This document shows positions 6,966 through 15,723 of a stretch of DNA of 32,503 nt, in pieces. Location: contig JBAUID010000136.1 of the NCBI GenBank assembly GCA_049680625.1, forward strand, positions 1-32,503, in the 5' to 3' direction. The DNA comes from JAUIAI01 sp049680625. GTDB lineage: Bacteria > Pseudomonadota > Gammaproteobacteria > Burkholderiales > Burkholderiaceae_E. The stretch's first letter is position 1; each line of letters opens with the position of its first letter. The translations under genes were made by a program, and so were the position numbers. The notes beneath the pieces are model-generated. The model had not been told where the DNA came from. It searched no databases and was given only the letters and a program-made list of their open reading frames with translations.

Positions 6966-8309
6966 CTACTTCGCGTGAAAAACGTCTACCCGCCGTGCCG
7001 ATTCTGATGCACCGCTGGCGGCCTCGACTTGCTCGGGTTTGACCATGACAATCCGATCTTCTGCAACACCAATGTCAATTAGCATATCGCGCACATTACC
7101 CATTCGTTGGCGTGACAGATTTTCATTGACCTCTTTATTACCAGTGCCATCGGTGTAACCGCTCAGGCCGATTCGGCTCCAGTCACCACTCTTTGTGAAG
7201 TAGATCAGGTTCCACAAATCGTCGGCGGCTTCGCTCGAAACTGCGCTGCTGCCCGAATCAAAAAAGATACTCAGGCGTTTTGGAATACCTTCGCCGGATG
7301 CGGCTTTGACGTCGGTTGCATTGGTAAAGACCAGCTTGTCAGCCGTGGTTGGGGTTGCTGGTGCGGTGGCTATCGAGGCGGAAACTGCTGTGGCGGCGCT
7401 GGCTGCTGCGGCGACCCTGGCAGCCGCGGAGGCGGCCGCATCGTTGGCAGCCTGGCTGGTGTTCCCGGCAGTCGTTTTCTGGGCAGCCTGGGTAACCTTT
7501 TCGGCCTGGGCAGCGACTGAATCCCCGGCCGCTTTGGCACGATTAACAATTGCCGGTGTGGCAACCGACTTTGGTTCGCTTGCCGTAGCAACCGTGGCAG
7601 CCGTCGCACCCGTAGTTGCGGCAGCATTGTTCGCAGATGCAACCGCAGTTGTTTTGGCCTGGGCAACCACTTCTTTTGCGGCGGCGGTCGCAGCTGCCGC
7701 AGCTACTGCTGCGCTGGCCGCATTGTTGGCTGCATTGCTGGTTTTTCCGGTATCAGTTGTTTTTTTTTCCGGGTCGGCAGTGGGCGCCGCTGTGCCGGCT
7801 GCACCGGATGCTATTGATTCGGCGGTTGGCTCTTCGAAGGAGGCGCCGCCACTGTTAGCCATGTGAACAACGGCTTTGGCAATTTCCAGGTCGCTAAAAC
7901 TGCCGCCAGACTGGGCCGGCATAGCGCCTTTACCTTTCAGGGAAGAGCCAATTAAACCGCCCAGCCCACCGGCGGCAATACGTGGACCCCACTGAGCTTT
8001 GTCACCAAGCTTGGGGGCGCCGGCAACGCCGGCAGCATGGCAGGCCGCGCATTGTGCCGCATACACCTCTTCACCGCTGTGTACCTTGGCAGGTCCGGCA
8101 CTGCCGGCCAGTTCATAAGTCGACACCGGTTTGATTCGGTCGACAACGGCTTGTTCGGCCATGGCATTGGCACCCGAACCGATCCGGTCGCTCTGGCCGA
8201 CGTACTTCACCAACAATGCGATCAACGCAATCGGTATGACAAAGGCGAGCACTATCGCAACGATAAGCTGTTTGGGGGTTTTGATGAACGTTTCGTGCTC
8301 TTCGCTCAT
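6966..8309 (-). CDS. Membrane-anchored cytochrome c - Ala-rich linker - OmpA-domain fusion
   Basis: 447 residues. A short cytoplasmic N-terminus is followed by one membrane helix (about 13-35). A cytochrome c5-like domain (about 74-155) has the haem site CAACH (87-91) and a likely axial Met130 in GAMPAQSGG. Residues about 160-330 are an extremely Ala/Thr/Ser-rich linker. An OmpA-like peptidoglycan-binding domain (about 345-445) keeps the diaminopimelate-contacting Asp387 (SGYTDGTG) and Arg440 (ESARRVDV), with ENLSRQRMGNVRDML between. The protein should sit in the inner membrane, carry haem c in the periplasm and bind the cell wall. The start has a strong upstream GGGAGAAGGA. Both end domains are ordinary, but the fusion is unusual. 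The electron partner is unknown. Confidence 0.9.
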   Translation of the reverse strand: MSEEHETFIKTPKQLIVAIVLAFVIPIALIALLVKYVGQSDRIGSGANAMAEQAVVDRIKPVSTYELAGSAGPAKVHSGEEVYAAQCAACHAAGVAGAPKLGDKAQWGPRIAAGGLGGLIGSSLKGKGAMPAQSGGSFSDLEIAKAVVHMANSGGASFEEPTAESIASGAAGTAAPTADPEKKTTDTGKTSNAANNAASAAVAAAAATAAAKEVVAQAKTTAVASANNAAATTGATAATVATASEPKSVATPAIVNRAKAAGDSVAAQAEKVTQAAQKTTAGNTSQAANDAAASAAARVAAAASAATAVSASIATAPATPTTADKLVFTNATDVKAASGEGIPKRLSIFFDSGSSAVSSEAADDLWNLIYFTKSGDWSRIGLSGYTDGTGNKEVNENLSRQRMGNVRDMLIDIGVAEDRIVMVKPEQVEAASGASESARRVDVFHAK

Positions 8310-8840
8310 AATTTTGATCCTTCTCCCTGGTGGTGGGTTTGTTGGCGATCGAAATGGGCCGATGAAATAGGTTTGCCGAGTCGGAATTCAAGCAATCGGC
8401 CAATCGGAGTTAATTCGTTAATACAGCTTTGTAAATACACAGCTTTGTAAATACCGCTAGTTACTACATTTTGTGGCCCGGCCCCCTGATCTGCCTGCCC
8501 GGTAAAAAGTGCAGGCTCATGGGACACCGGACACCGGCCAAAATCTGCCGAAACTGCCAAAACTGTATTCTGGACCGGATTCTGAAACGGGTTCTGACAT
8601 TACAGCTGATTATTTTGCGCTTGTTGTACGCGGGAAACCGGCAATTATAGCCAGCCACCGGCATGAAGCGGTGGGGAAGGCGCTACACTTGTGTCTGTTG
8701 ACTGGCATTGCCGGTAAGGCTGCCCCCCGGAAAGGGTCCGGCAGAAGTGTAATTAACGGCCTGACTATGGGTAGGTAGGGCGTGCGAATCGTGATGCAAT
8801 TCAGGGAAGTTGAGGTCTCATCAGGCAGGGGTGCTGTGTA
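8310..8840. other. 531-bp divergent intergenic region
   Basis: This gap lies between the leftward cytochrome-OmpA gene and the rightward coiled-coil/OmpA operon, so it should hold both promoters. It contains a perfect 16-bp tandem repeat (8423-8454), a short GGACACC direct repeat near 8522-8535, a 6-bp stem with 8-nt loop at 8655-8674, and TTGACT at 8698-8703 without a convincing -10 partner. Short open frames exist on both strands, but none has a recognisable domain or a good ribosome site. No RNA gene is recognised. Confidence 0.6.
8423..8454. repeat. Perfect 16-bp tandem repeat in divergent promoter region
   Basis: ACAGCTTTGTAAATAC occurs at 8423-8438 and again immediately at 8439-8454. 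On the minus strand each copy contains TTTACA, a plausible -35-like hexamer, about 115-130 bp before the cytochrome-OmpA start. It could be a duplicated operator or promoter element, or simple slippage. Confidence 0.88.
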
Positions 8841-9572
8841 GTGATGACCTGGGATCTTTGGTGGTTAACGCTGGGTTTGCTCCTGGGCTGGATTGGCCTG
8901 TGGGTGTGCGACAAGCTGTTTCTCCGCGACGGGCCGGTGGCCGGCCTGCGCGCCGAGCGTGAGGCGGCAGCGGCCCGGGCTGAGCTTGCCGAGGCGAGTG
9001 AGCGACTGGATCGGGCCGAAAATCAGGCGGAAGTGCTAAAGACTGATCTGATCGCTCACAATGATCAGGCGGACGTCCTGCGAACCGAACTGGCGGTGAT
9101 GCGCAATGAAAGAGGCTCTGTTGAGGCGGAATTGGCCACGGCAAAAGAGAAGCTCCGTTTGCAGCAAATCGAAATTGACTCTGCCCGCAAGCTCGCCGGC
9201 GAGCGGATTGAGGAAATTGAACGCCTGGAAAAAATAATTATCGCAACCCAGGCTGAGCGGGACAAAGCCCAGAACTGGGCACAGGGCAAAGATGCTGAAG
9301 TGGCTGCTGCAGCACTCAAAACCAGTGAATTGCAGTCAGAGATCGATCATGCCAACCGCTTATTGGGTTCAGTTGATCAAAAGATTGATGCGGCCCAGCG
9401 CCAGGCCCGCGTGTTAATGGCCCGGTTGGGTGCCGGACGTCCCGTTACCCAGCGGGAGCAACAGCGTCTGACGGGGCGCATGCGGCGCTTGTCCGGGGTT
9501 CAAAACACCATTGACGCGTTGACAGCAGCAGACGAAGCGCGTCGTAAACATTCTGATGGTGATTTGTCATGA
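8841..9572 (+). CDS. Membrane-anchored coiled-coil protein of unknown function
   Basis: 243 residues. One N-terminal membrane helix (about 6-23) is followed by a long charged heptad-like coiled coil (about 33-195) rich in Ala, Glu, Arg and Leu, then a basic C-terminal patch (RPVTQREQQRLTGRMRRLSG, about 200-219). I do not recognise a named family. Two starts are possible, GTG at 8841 and ATG at 8844; AGGGG at 8827-8831 favours the GTG by spacing. The stop overlaps the next start as ATGA, so it is probably translated together with the BON-OmpA protein. A scaffold or partner for that envelope protein is the natural inference. Its topology (coiled coil in cytoplasm or periplasm) is not settled by the sequence. 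Confidence 0.8.
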   Translation: MMTWDLWWLTLGLLLGWIGLWVCDKLFLRDGPVAGLRAEREAAAARAELAEASERLDRAENQAEVLKTDLIAHNDQADVLRTELAVMRNERGSVEAELATAKEKLRLQQIEIDSARKLAGERIEEIERLEKIIIATQAERDKAQNWAQGKDAEVAAAALKTSELQSEIDHANRLLGSVDQKIDAAQRQARVLMARLGAGRPVTQREQQRLTGRMRRLSGVQNTIDALTAADEARRKHSDGDLS

Positions 9573-11212
9573 GATTTGGCCGCGCAGAGTCCCGAACCGA
9601 ACAAGGGTGGCAGCGATTCGACCGGGTTGCCTTTCTGGTTGGCCTGATGTTGATACTGGCCTTGCTTATTGTTTGGGCATTTGCGCCTGCACCCGGCCCG
9701 AGGTCACAAGCCGTCCCGCAATTGGGTGCGTCTGAGGGGGCATCCGGCGATGCATCTGACCCCGGGTCCACCTCCCTGGCAGTTGTTGATACCGAAGCAA
9801 CTGACGCAGCCACTGACGCGGACAAGCGCGACTCTGATCGCCCCACCGGAGGGAATCAGTCTGCGGTGAGCCTGCCGACGATCACGCCGGAATCCGCAAA
9901 GAGTGAGCGGCGTGATCCGTCATCGGCTGGTGACAAGTCGGTTGATGCGTCTGCTAAAACTGCGGAAGCTGCGCAAACGAACGAGCGAAGCAATGACCCA
10001 ATTGCGGCGACAATATCGGCGGCAAAGGCTGCGTCCGGTGCTGGTGGGGGCACCGCATCGTCTGCCAGCTCCGGCAAAGATGAGAACAAGAGCCTTGCCA
10101 GCCAGGATCCGGCCCGGCAGGCCACCTTCGAGCGAATTCCCAAATATCTCGATAAGCCAATCGCTGCTGCCGCGCCTCAATTACCCGCGGCTTCGCTGTC
10201 ATCGGCTGCCGATAATGGTGCCGCACCAGGCCAGGCTGATTCGGCAGTTGCCGGATTGCCGCCGGTTGTCATGGCAGTTGGTGACGGCCCTTCGGTGAAA
10301 CCCATTCTTGAATTGCGCGCCATCGATGGGGGTTTAACAATTGACGGCATTGTCAGTAGTGAAAAAGTGCGGGCCGATATTCTGAAGGCTGGGCTGAAAG
10401 CGTTCGGAATGCGTAATCTGACTGACCGGCTGGCGGTGAATGGCGCGGTCGAACCCTTTCAGTGGGCGGGCGAGGCTGCTGATCTCATTGTCCTGATTGG
10501 CGGGCCTGAAAGCGAAACCACGGTACGAATCGACGGCACGACAGTAACGCTGGCGGGTGAAGTGCCTGGTTTGGCAGACAAAGAAGCCCGAGCCCTTGCG
10601 GCTCAGCAGTTGTTTGGTACTCAGGCACGGGTTGATAACCGGCTGCGTGTGGTTGCACCAGCCGCTTCTGCCGCTATTGGCCGGGCAACAAGCGTTGACA
10701 GCTTGCCCGGTCAACAATCCGCCAATTCAACTGGAGCAACTGACGCCACAGCAGGGGCCACGGCCGCGGCGGCGTCCGCGGTAGACGACAACAGCCTGGC
10801 TGAGGGTGGCCCGGGTCAGACGGACACGGTCACACTGGCTCCTACATCCGTGCCGAACAAGATTCCGCCAGGGGAGTGCCCCAAAGTTGTCACTGGTGTT
10901 CTGCTGCCGTTTGGCAGTGCGAGTGTCGAACTGACCGATGCAGCCAAGGCTACCCTTGATCTTCTGATGTCATGTTTCTCGGGGCGTAACTACATTGTGG
11001 GCGGACACACCGATGGGCGCGGCTTAGCGTCAAATAACCGCAAATTGTCACAGGAGCGGGCTCAGGCGGTCGTCGATTACCTGCTTTCGCAAGGGGCACC
11101 TGCGTCGCGTTTAACTGCCACTGGCTATGGTGAGTCCCGGCCCATTGTGTCGAACCGCTCAGAGCGGGGCCGCGCTCGAAATCGCCGCGTGGACTTCCGT
11201 ATCAAGCGCTAG
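9569..11212 (+). CDS. Single-pass membrane protein with BON-like and OmpA peptidoglycan-binding domains
   Basis: 547 residues. A basic N-terminus leads to a membrane helix (about 20-38), then an Ala/Ser/Asp-rich disordered stretch (about 40-240), a region resembling one or two BON repeats (about 246-363, with LTIDGIVSS and VTLAGEVPG as the recurring strand motif), another low-complexity spacer, and an OmpA-C domain (about 442-545). The OmpA domain has the binding residues Asp482 (GGHTDGRG) and Arg540 (RARNRRVDF) plus the usual GYGESRP. The TM-BON-OmpA order resembles mycobacterial ArfA/OmpATb. By family knowledge it should tether the inner membrane to peptidoglycan. It overlaps the coiled-coil gene by 4 bp and precedes aceE by 32 bp. 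Confidence 0.87.
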   Translation: MRFGRAESRTEQGWQRFDRVAFLVGLMLILALLIVWAFAPAPGPRSQAVPQLGASEGASGDASDPGSTSLAVVDTEATDAATDADKRDSDRPTGGNQSAVSLPTITPESAKSERRDPSSAGDKSVDASAKTAEAAQTNERSNDPIAATISAAKAASGAGGGTASSASSGKDENKSLASQDPARQATFERIPKYLDKPIAAAAPQLPAASLSSAADNGAAPGQADSAVAGLPPVVMAVGDGPSVKPILELRAIDGGLTIDGIVSSEKVRADILKAGLKAFGMRNLTDRLAVNGAVEPFQWAGEAADLIVLIGGPESETTVRIDGTTVTLAGEVPGLADKEARALAAQQLFGTQARVDNRLRVVAPAASAAIGRATSVDSLPGQQSANSTGATDATAGATAAAASAVDDNSLAEGGPGQTDTVTLAPTSVPNKIPPGECPKVVTGVLLPFGSASVELTDAAKATLDLLMSCFSGRNYIVGGHTDGRGLASNNRKLSQERAQAVVDYLLSQGAPASRLTATGYGESRPIVSNRSERGRARNRRVDFRIKR

Positions 11213-11244
11213 GAAGCGTTGAAAATAACAACCGGAAAATATCC

Positions 11245-13962
11245 ATGAAACCTGAGCCTGGTCATCCCATTCCGGATCCATTATTTGATCCGGAGGATGT
11301 TGATCCTGAAGAAACCCGGGAATGGCGTGAATCGCTGGAAGCGGTCGCCCGGATCAGCGGCAAGGACCGTGCATTGTTTTTGCTCGAAGCCTTATCTGAT
11401 CAAGCCAGAGACCTTGGCCTGACCACCAGCAAATTACCGTATTCAGCCTACCGCAACACAATTTCTCTGGAAAACCAGGGCAGCTTTCCGGGTGATGAGG
11501 ATATTGAGCATCGCCTGTTGGCCATCATGCGCTGGAACGCCCTGGCAATGGTCATGCGGGCGAACCAGGCTAAGCCCGAACTTGGTGGCCATATCGCCAG
11601 TTTTGCTTCAGTAGCGGAAATTTTTGAGACGGGGTTTAATCATTTTTTCCGCGGGCCTGATCATCCTGATGGCGGCGACTTGTTGTATCTGCAGCCACAT
11701 TCAGCCCCCGGCGTGTACGCGCGCGCTTTTCTCGAAGGCCGGTTAAGTGAAGCTGATCTGAATCACTTCCGCCAGGAAGTCGCAGCACGCAATACCAGCG
11801 CCCAGGGTTTGTCCAGCTATCCCCATCCATGGTTAATGCCAGACTTCTGGCAGGTGCCAACCGGCTCTATGGGGCTTGGTCCGATCAGTGCCGTCTACCA
11901 GGCGCGGTTTATGCGCTATTTGCAGCATCGCGATATTGCCGCAACGGCCGAGCGTCACGTCTGGGGCGTTTTTGGTGATGGTGAGATGGATGAGCCCGAG
12001 TCGATCGCCGGTCTGACACTTGCGGCCCGCGAACGTCTGGACAATCTGACTTTCATCGTCAACTGCAACCTGCAACGACTAGACGGCCCAGTGCGCGGCA
12101 ACGGGCAGATCATTCCGGAGCTCGAAGCATTGTTTCGTGGTGCCGGCTGGAATGTCATCAAGGTGTTGTGGGGGTCTGACTGGGACGGTTTATTTGCGCG
12201 GGACGCGAAACACGCTTTGTTACGCCGCTTTGCCGCCACGGTTGATGGCAAGTATCAGACGCTGGGTGCCAAAGATGGCGCATATAACCTGGCAAACTTC
12301 TTTGCTGAAGACCCGACCGTAGCTGCCCTTGTGTCTCACATGAGCGCTGACGAAATTGACGGCTTGACTCGTGGTGGCCACGATCTGCGCAAGTTGTACG
12401 CAGCTTTTTACGCAGCCCGTAATCACAAGGGTGCGCCAACCGTTATCCTGGCTAAAACCAAAAAAGGTTTTGGTATGGGTAATGCGGGTGAATCTCGAAT
12501 GACGGCGCATCAGGCTAAGAAGCTGGACGTTGATGCATTGCTCAAATTCCGGGACCGATTCGAATTGCCGTTGAGCAATCAGCAGGTTGAGTCCCTGTCA
12601 TTCCTGCGTCCGGCTGATGACTCTCCCGAAATGCAGTACTTAATGCAGCGGCGTACCAGTCTGGGAGGCTTTACACCAGCCCGTAGTTCATCCGCTGATT
12701 CCATCGTGGCACCGGCTGTTGCCGACTGGGGCGCGTTTGCCTTGTCGGCTGATAACAAAGAAATGTCGACCACCATGGCATTTGTGCGGATGCTCAGTGG
12801 CTTACTCAGAGATGCCGAACTGGGTCCGCGTATTGTGCCCATTGTTGCTGACGAAGCCCGGACTTTTGGCATGGCGAGCCTGTTTCGACAAGTGGGTATT
12901 TATTCACCCCACGGACAATTGTACGAGCCCGAAGATGCGGGTTCTATGCTCAGCTACCGCGAAGCAACTGATGGCCAGTTGTTGGAAGAAGGAATAACCG
13001 AAGCCGGGGCGCTGGCGTCCTGGACGGCGGCGGCAACCGCTTACAGCGTTCACGGCGAGCCTATGCTCCCGTTTTATATTTATTACTCTGTTTTTGGGTT
13101 TCAGCGGGTTGGCGATTTGATCTGGGCTGCGGCTGATCAGCGCGCCCGTGGCTTCCTGATTGGCGCAACCGCCGGGCGAACAACGCTGAGCGGCGAAGGC
13201 TTGCAGCACCAGGATGGCGCGAGCCACCTGATGGCATCTACGGTGCCCAACTGCCGCGCTTACGACCCGGCATTCGCCGGAGAGCTGGCCGTGATTGTCG
13301 AGTACGGATTGCAACGTATGCTGCGTGATCAGCAGGACGAGTTCTTTTATCTGACGGTTGGCAATGAGAACTATCCGCAGCCCAGCTTGCCCGATGGTGT
13401 TGAAGAAGACATCGTTAGCGGGATGTACCGCCTGGCCGGATATTCGGCTGATGGGCAGCCCGCCAAACCAGCGGTTCGTCTGCTTGGGTCTGGCAGCATT
13501 CTGCGAGAAGTTATTGCCGCGGCCGAACTCCTGGTCGCGGACTGGAAGATTGTCAGCGAAGTATTCAGCGTCACCAGTTTCAGTGAGTTGGCGCGTAATG
13601 GCCGCCGGGTTGAGCGATGGAACCGACTGCATCCAACCGCGCCGCCGGCGCTGTCACATCTCGCGCGTTTGTTGCCTGGCACTAAACCCGTACTGGCTGC
13701 CACTGATTATGTGCGCGCCGTGCCTCAGCAAATAGCGGAATACCTGCCCGGCACCCGGTTTACCAGCCTGGGTACTGATGGCTTTGGCCGCAGTGATACC
13801 CGCGCGGCATTGCGCAGCTTCTTCGAGGTTGATCGCTATCAAGTGGTCGTCGCTGCATTGCAATCGCTGGCAAGGTGTGGTGATGTTGAGGCGTCAGTTG
13901 TTGCAGCAGCAATTAGCCGCTACAAACTCAAAACGCCGGAACCACCGCCATGGGAAAGCTGA
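11245..13962 (+). CDS. aceE: Pyruvate dehydrogenase E1 component, homodimeric AceE type
   Basis: 905 residues, close to E. coli AceE (887). Conserved blocks include QPHSAPGVYARAFLEGRL (150-167), SSYPHPWLMP (190-199), the thiamine diphosphate motif GDGEMDEPES (244-253) ending in NCN (273-275), and LDGPVRGNG (279-287). The reaction is oxidative decarboxylation of pyruvate with transfer of acetyl to lipoyl-E2. Normally aceF and lpd follow; here the next gene is convergent and unrelated, so the E2/E3 partners must be elsewhere. It may be the main E1 or a second copy acting on another 2-oxo acid; sequence alone does not separate these. Placement behind two envelope-protein genes is unexpected and may be coincidental. 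Confidence 0.92.
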   Translation: MKPEPGHPIPDPLFDPEDVDPEETREWRESLEAVARISGKDRALFLLEALSDQARDLGLTTSKLPYSAYRNTISLENQGSFPGDEDIEHRLLAIMRWNALAMVMRANQAKPELGGHIASFASVAEIFETGFNHFFRGPDHPDGGDLLYLQPHSAPGVYARAFLEGRLSEADLNHFRQEVAARNTSAQGLSSYPHPWLMPDFWQVPTGSMGLGPISAVYQARFMRYLQHRDIAATAERHVWGVFGDGEMDEPESIAGLTLAARERLDNLTFIVNCNLQRLDGPVRGNGQIIPELEALFRGAGWNVIKVLWGSDWDGLFARDAKHALLRRFAATVDGKYQTLGAKDGAYNLANFFAEDPTVAALVSHMSADEIDGLTRGGHDLRKLYAAFYAARNHKGAPTVILAKTKKGFGMGNAGESRMTAHQAKKLDVDALLKFRDRFELPLSNQQVESLSFLRPADDSPEMQYLMQRRTSLGGFTPARSSSADSIVAPAVADWGAFALSADNKEMSTTMAFVRMLSGLLRDAELGPRIVPIVADEARTFGMASLFRQVGIYSPHGQLYEPEDAGSMLSYREATDGQLLEEGITEAGALASWTAAATAYSVHGEPMLPFYIYYSVFGFQRVGDLIWAAADQRARGFLIGATAGRTTLSGEGLQHQDGASHLMASTVPNCRAYDPAFAGELAVIVEYGLQRMLRDQQDEFFYLTVGNENYPQPSLPDGVEEDIVSGMYRLAGYSADGQPAKPAVRLLGSGSILREVIAAAELLVADWKIVSEVFSVTSFSELARNGRRVERWNRLHPTAPPALSHLARLLPGTKPVLAATDYVRAVPQQIAEYLPGTRFTSLGTDGFGRSDTRAALRSFFEVDRYQVVVAALQSLARCGDVEASVVAAAISRYKLKTPEPPPWES

Positions 13963-13991
13963 CTCAGTGATGTGACTCAGCGACGCAAGGT

Positions 13992-14891
13992 TTATAAAGC
14001 GCGAACGAAGTCAGCCACTGCCTGACCAATTTCGTCGGGGCTGTCTTCCTGGATAAAGTGGGTGCCTTTCACAGTCAGTTCGGTTTGGTTTGGCCAGGTT
14101 CGGCAAAAGTCGCGCTGACTGCCCGTTAAAATCGAACCCGGTTCGGCATTGATGAATAGTTTTGGTACCGGGCTGCTTTGTAGCCACTGTGCGTAATCGT
14201 TAACAAGGCTCACAACGTCCGCGGGTTCGCCTTCGATTGGGATTTGGCGCGGCCAGGTCAGCGTTGGTCGGCGGTCTTCGCCGGGTTTCAGAAAGGGGCG
14301 TCGATATTCGGCCATCTCGGATTCGCTCAGGTCGCGAATCACCGCGCTTGGTAACACCCGCTCAACAAAAATGTTTTTGTCGAGCACCATGTTTTCGCCG
14401 CCGTCAGAACGAAACGCCTGGAACACGCCGCGCGCGTCATCGGGCCATTGTGCCCAGGTCACCGGCTGAACAATGGCTTCCATGTAGACGATACCGGCGA
14501 CCCGGTCGCGATGACGGTTGGCCCAGTGAAACCCAAGGGCGGAACCCCAGTCGTGAATTACGAGTACAACGCGCTCGCCCAGATCCAGGTGATCAAACAG
14601 TGCGTCCAGATACTGGCTATGTTGTGCGAACGTGTATCGATCGGGGCCGCTGTCTGGCAACTTATCCGAATCACCCATGCCAATCAGGTCACAGGCCACG
14701 AGGCGGCCCAGGCCCTGGCAATGCGGCATGATGTTGCGCCACAGATAGGAAGATGTCGGGTTGCCGTGTTGGAAAACAATGGCATTCCCTTTCTTTTCGT
14801 CGCCTTGGCCACCTTCGTCAATATAGGCCATCTGGTGTCCGTTAATACGGGCAAACTTTTTTTTGCCAAAGTGATTGGATTGGATGGGCAT
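13992..14891 (-). CDS. Haloalkane dehalogenase, LinB-like (HLD-II)
   Basis: 299 residues, very close in sequence to LinB. The alpha/beta-hydrolase catalytic pentad is complete: Asp114 nucleophile and Trp115 in HDWGSALG, Asn44 in HGNPTSSYLW, Glu138 in YMEAI, and His278 in THFIQEDSP. Each is offset by +6 from LinB Asp108, Trp109, Asn38, Glu132 and His272. DLIGMGDSDKL and RDFCRTWPNQTE are also characteristic. The enzyme hydrolyses carbon-halogen bonds of haloalkanes to an alcohol plus halide without a cofactor and is cytoplasmic or periplasmic depending on a leader; no clear signal peptide is seen. It lies 40 bp after the crotonase gene on the same strand, so the two are probably one operon. The natural substrate is not known from sequence. 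Confidence 0.95.
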   Translation of the reverse strand: MPIQSNHFGKKKFARINGHQMAYIDEGGQGDEKKGNAIVFQHGNPTSSYLWRNIMPHCQGLGRLVACDLIGMGDSDKLPDSGPDRYTFAQHSQYLDALFDHLDLGERVVLVIHDWGSALGFHWANRHRDRVAGIVYMEAIVQPVTWAQWPDDARGVFQAFRSDGGENMVLDKNIFVERVLPSAVIRDLSESEMAEYRRPFLKPGEDRRPTLTWPRQIPIEGEPADVVSLVNDYAQWLQSSPVPKLFINAEPGSILTGSQRDFCRTWPNQTELTVKGTHFIQEDSPDEIGQAVADFVRAL

Positions 14892-14931
14892 GTGAAATTG
14901 GTCCTCGGAGTCAGCTGATATGGAGCGCGAG

Positions 14932-15723
14932 TTATTGGCCGGTGAAGTTAGGCTTGCGTTTTTCGACGAAGGCTTTAACCCCTTCGATTCCGTCTGCTGA
15001 TGTGCTCATCGCCACAATGCAGCGGGTTTCTCGTTCCATTTGAGAGTCGAGGGAATCATTCAATGCCATTTGCAGTAGCTTCTTAACGCCACCATGGGCC
15101 AGGGTTGGCCCTTTAGCAAGCTGTTCGGCCAATTCGGTGACGGTTTCATCTAGTTTGTCCGCGCTGACAACCCGGTTGACCAAACCCCATTCCAGCGCTT
15201 CCTGCGCATTCAGGGTTCGGTTTGTCAGGTATAAATCGGCAGCCCGGCGAATACCAATAATGCGCGACAGAAAATAGGTTGAACTGCCATCCGGGGTCAG
15301 GCCAATTTTTGTATACGCGCTGGTGAATTTTGCCTGGTCGGTACAAATCGCAAGATCGGTACAGGCAGACAGGCTCAGGCCGGCGCCTGCCGCAACACCG
15401 TTAACCCGGGCAATTAGCGGGGCATTCATGCGCGCCAGCCGGGCAATAGCCGAATGAAGATAAGTTGTCATTTCTTTGATAAGCAGCTCAACTTTGTCAG
15501 GGTTTTCTGCAAACCCGGCAACATCGCCACCCGCACAAAAGGCCTGATCACCGGCGCCGGTAAGCACTGCCGCACGGACCTGACGATCACTGCCTAAACG
15601 ATTGGCAATATCCAGAAGTTCTTTACAGGCTTGCAGGTTGATGGCGTTGAATGCTTTTGGTCTGTTAATCGTTATCCAGGCGACCTGGTTTCTGATTTCG
15701 AGGTTAAGTACTTGATAGTCCAT
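14932..15723 (-). CDS. Enoyl-CoA hydratase/isomerase (crotonase) family protein
   Basis: 263 residues, standard crotonase length. The oxyanion-hole segments are AFCAGGDVAGF (61-71) and NGVAAGAGLSLS (108-119). At the position where hydratases carry the second catalytic glutamate, the sequence reads GLTPDGSST with Asp145, a pattern seen in PaaG-like isomerases and other non-hydratase members. The C-terminal KAFVEKRKPNFTG is a common ending. It could be a beta-oxidation enzyme or an isomerase of an aromatic CoA pathway; no other paa genes are here. It is the first gene of a leftward pair with the dehalogenase and diverges from frmA across 174 bp. Confidence 0.88.
   Translation of the reverse strand: MDYQVLNLEIRNQVAWITINRPKAFNAINLQACKELLDIANRLGSDRQVRAAVLTGAGDQAFCAGGDVAGFAENPDKVELLIKEMTTYLHSAIARLARMNAPLIARVNGVAAGAGLSLSACTDLAICTDQAKFTSAYTKIGLTPDGSSTYFLSRIIGIRRAADLYLTNRTLNAQEALEWGLVNRVVSADKLDETVTELAEQLAKGPTLAHGGVKKLLQMALNDSLDSQMERETRCIVAMSTSADGIEGVKAFVEKRKPNFTGQ

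Noticed and set aside
7306..7866. Plus-strand Ala/Val-rich open frame
   Set aside because: It mirrors the Ala-rich linker of the cytochrome-OmpA gene on the other strand; repetitive GC-rich codons keep the opposite frame open.
8655..8743. Small hairpins in the divergent gap considered as a riboswitch or small RNA
   Set aside because: The stems are only 5-6 bp with loose loops and no conserved core was recognised.
8509..8778. Possible small gene in the divergent gap
   Set aside because: It starts at GTG without a ribosome site, has no recognised domain, and lies in a region that needs to hold promoters.
12904..13632. Minus-strand frame of about 240 codons inside aceE
   Set aside because: It is a shadow of the conserved AceE reading frame.
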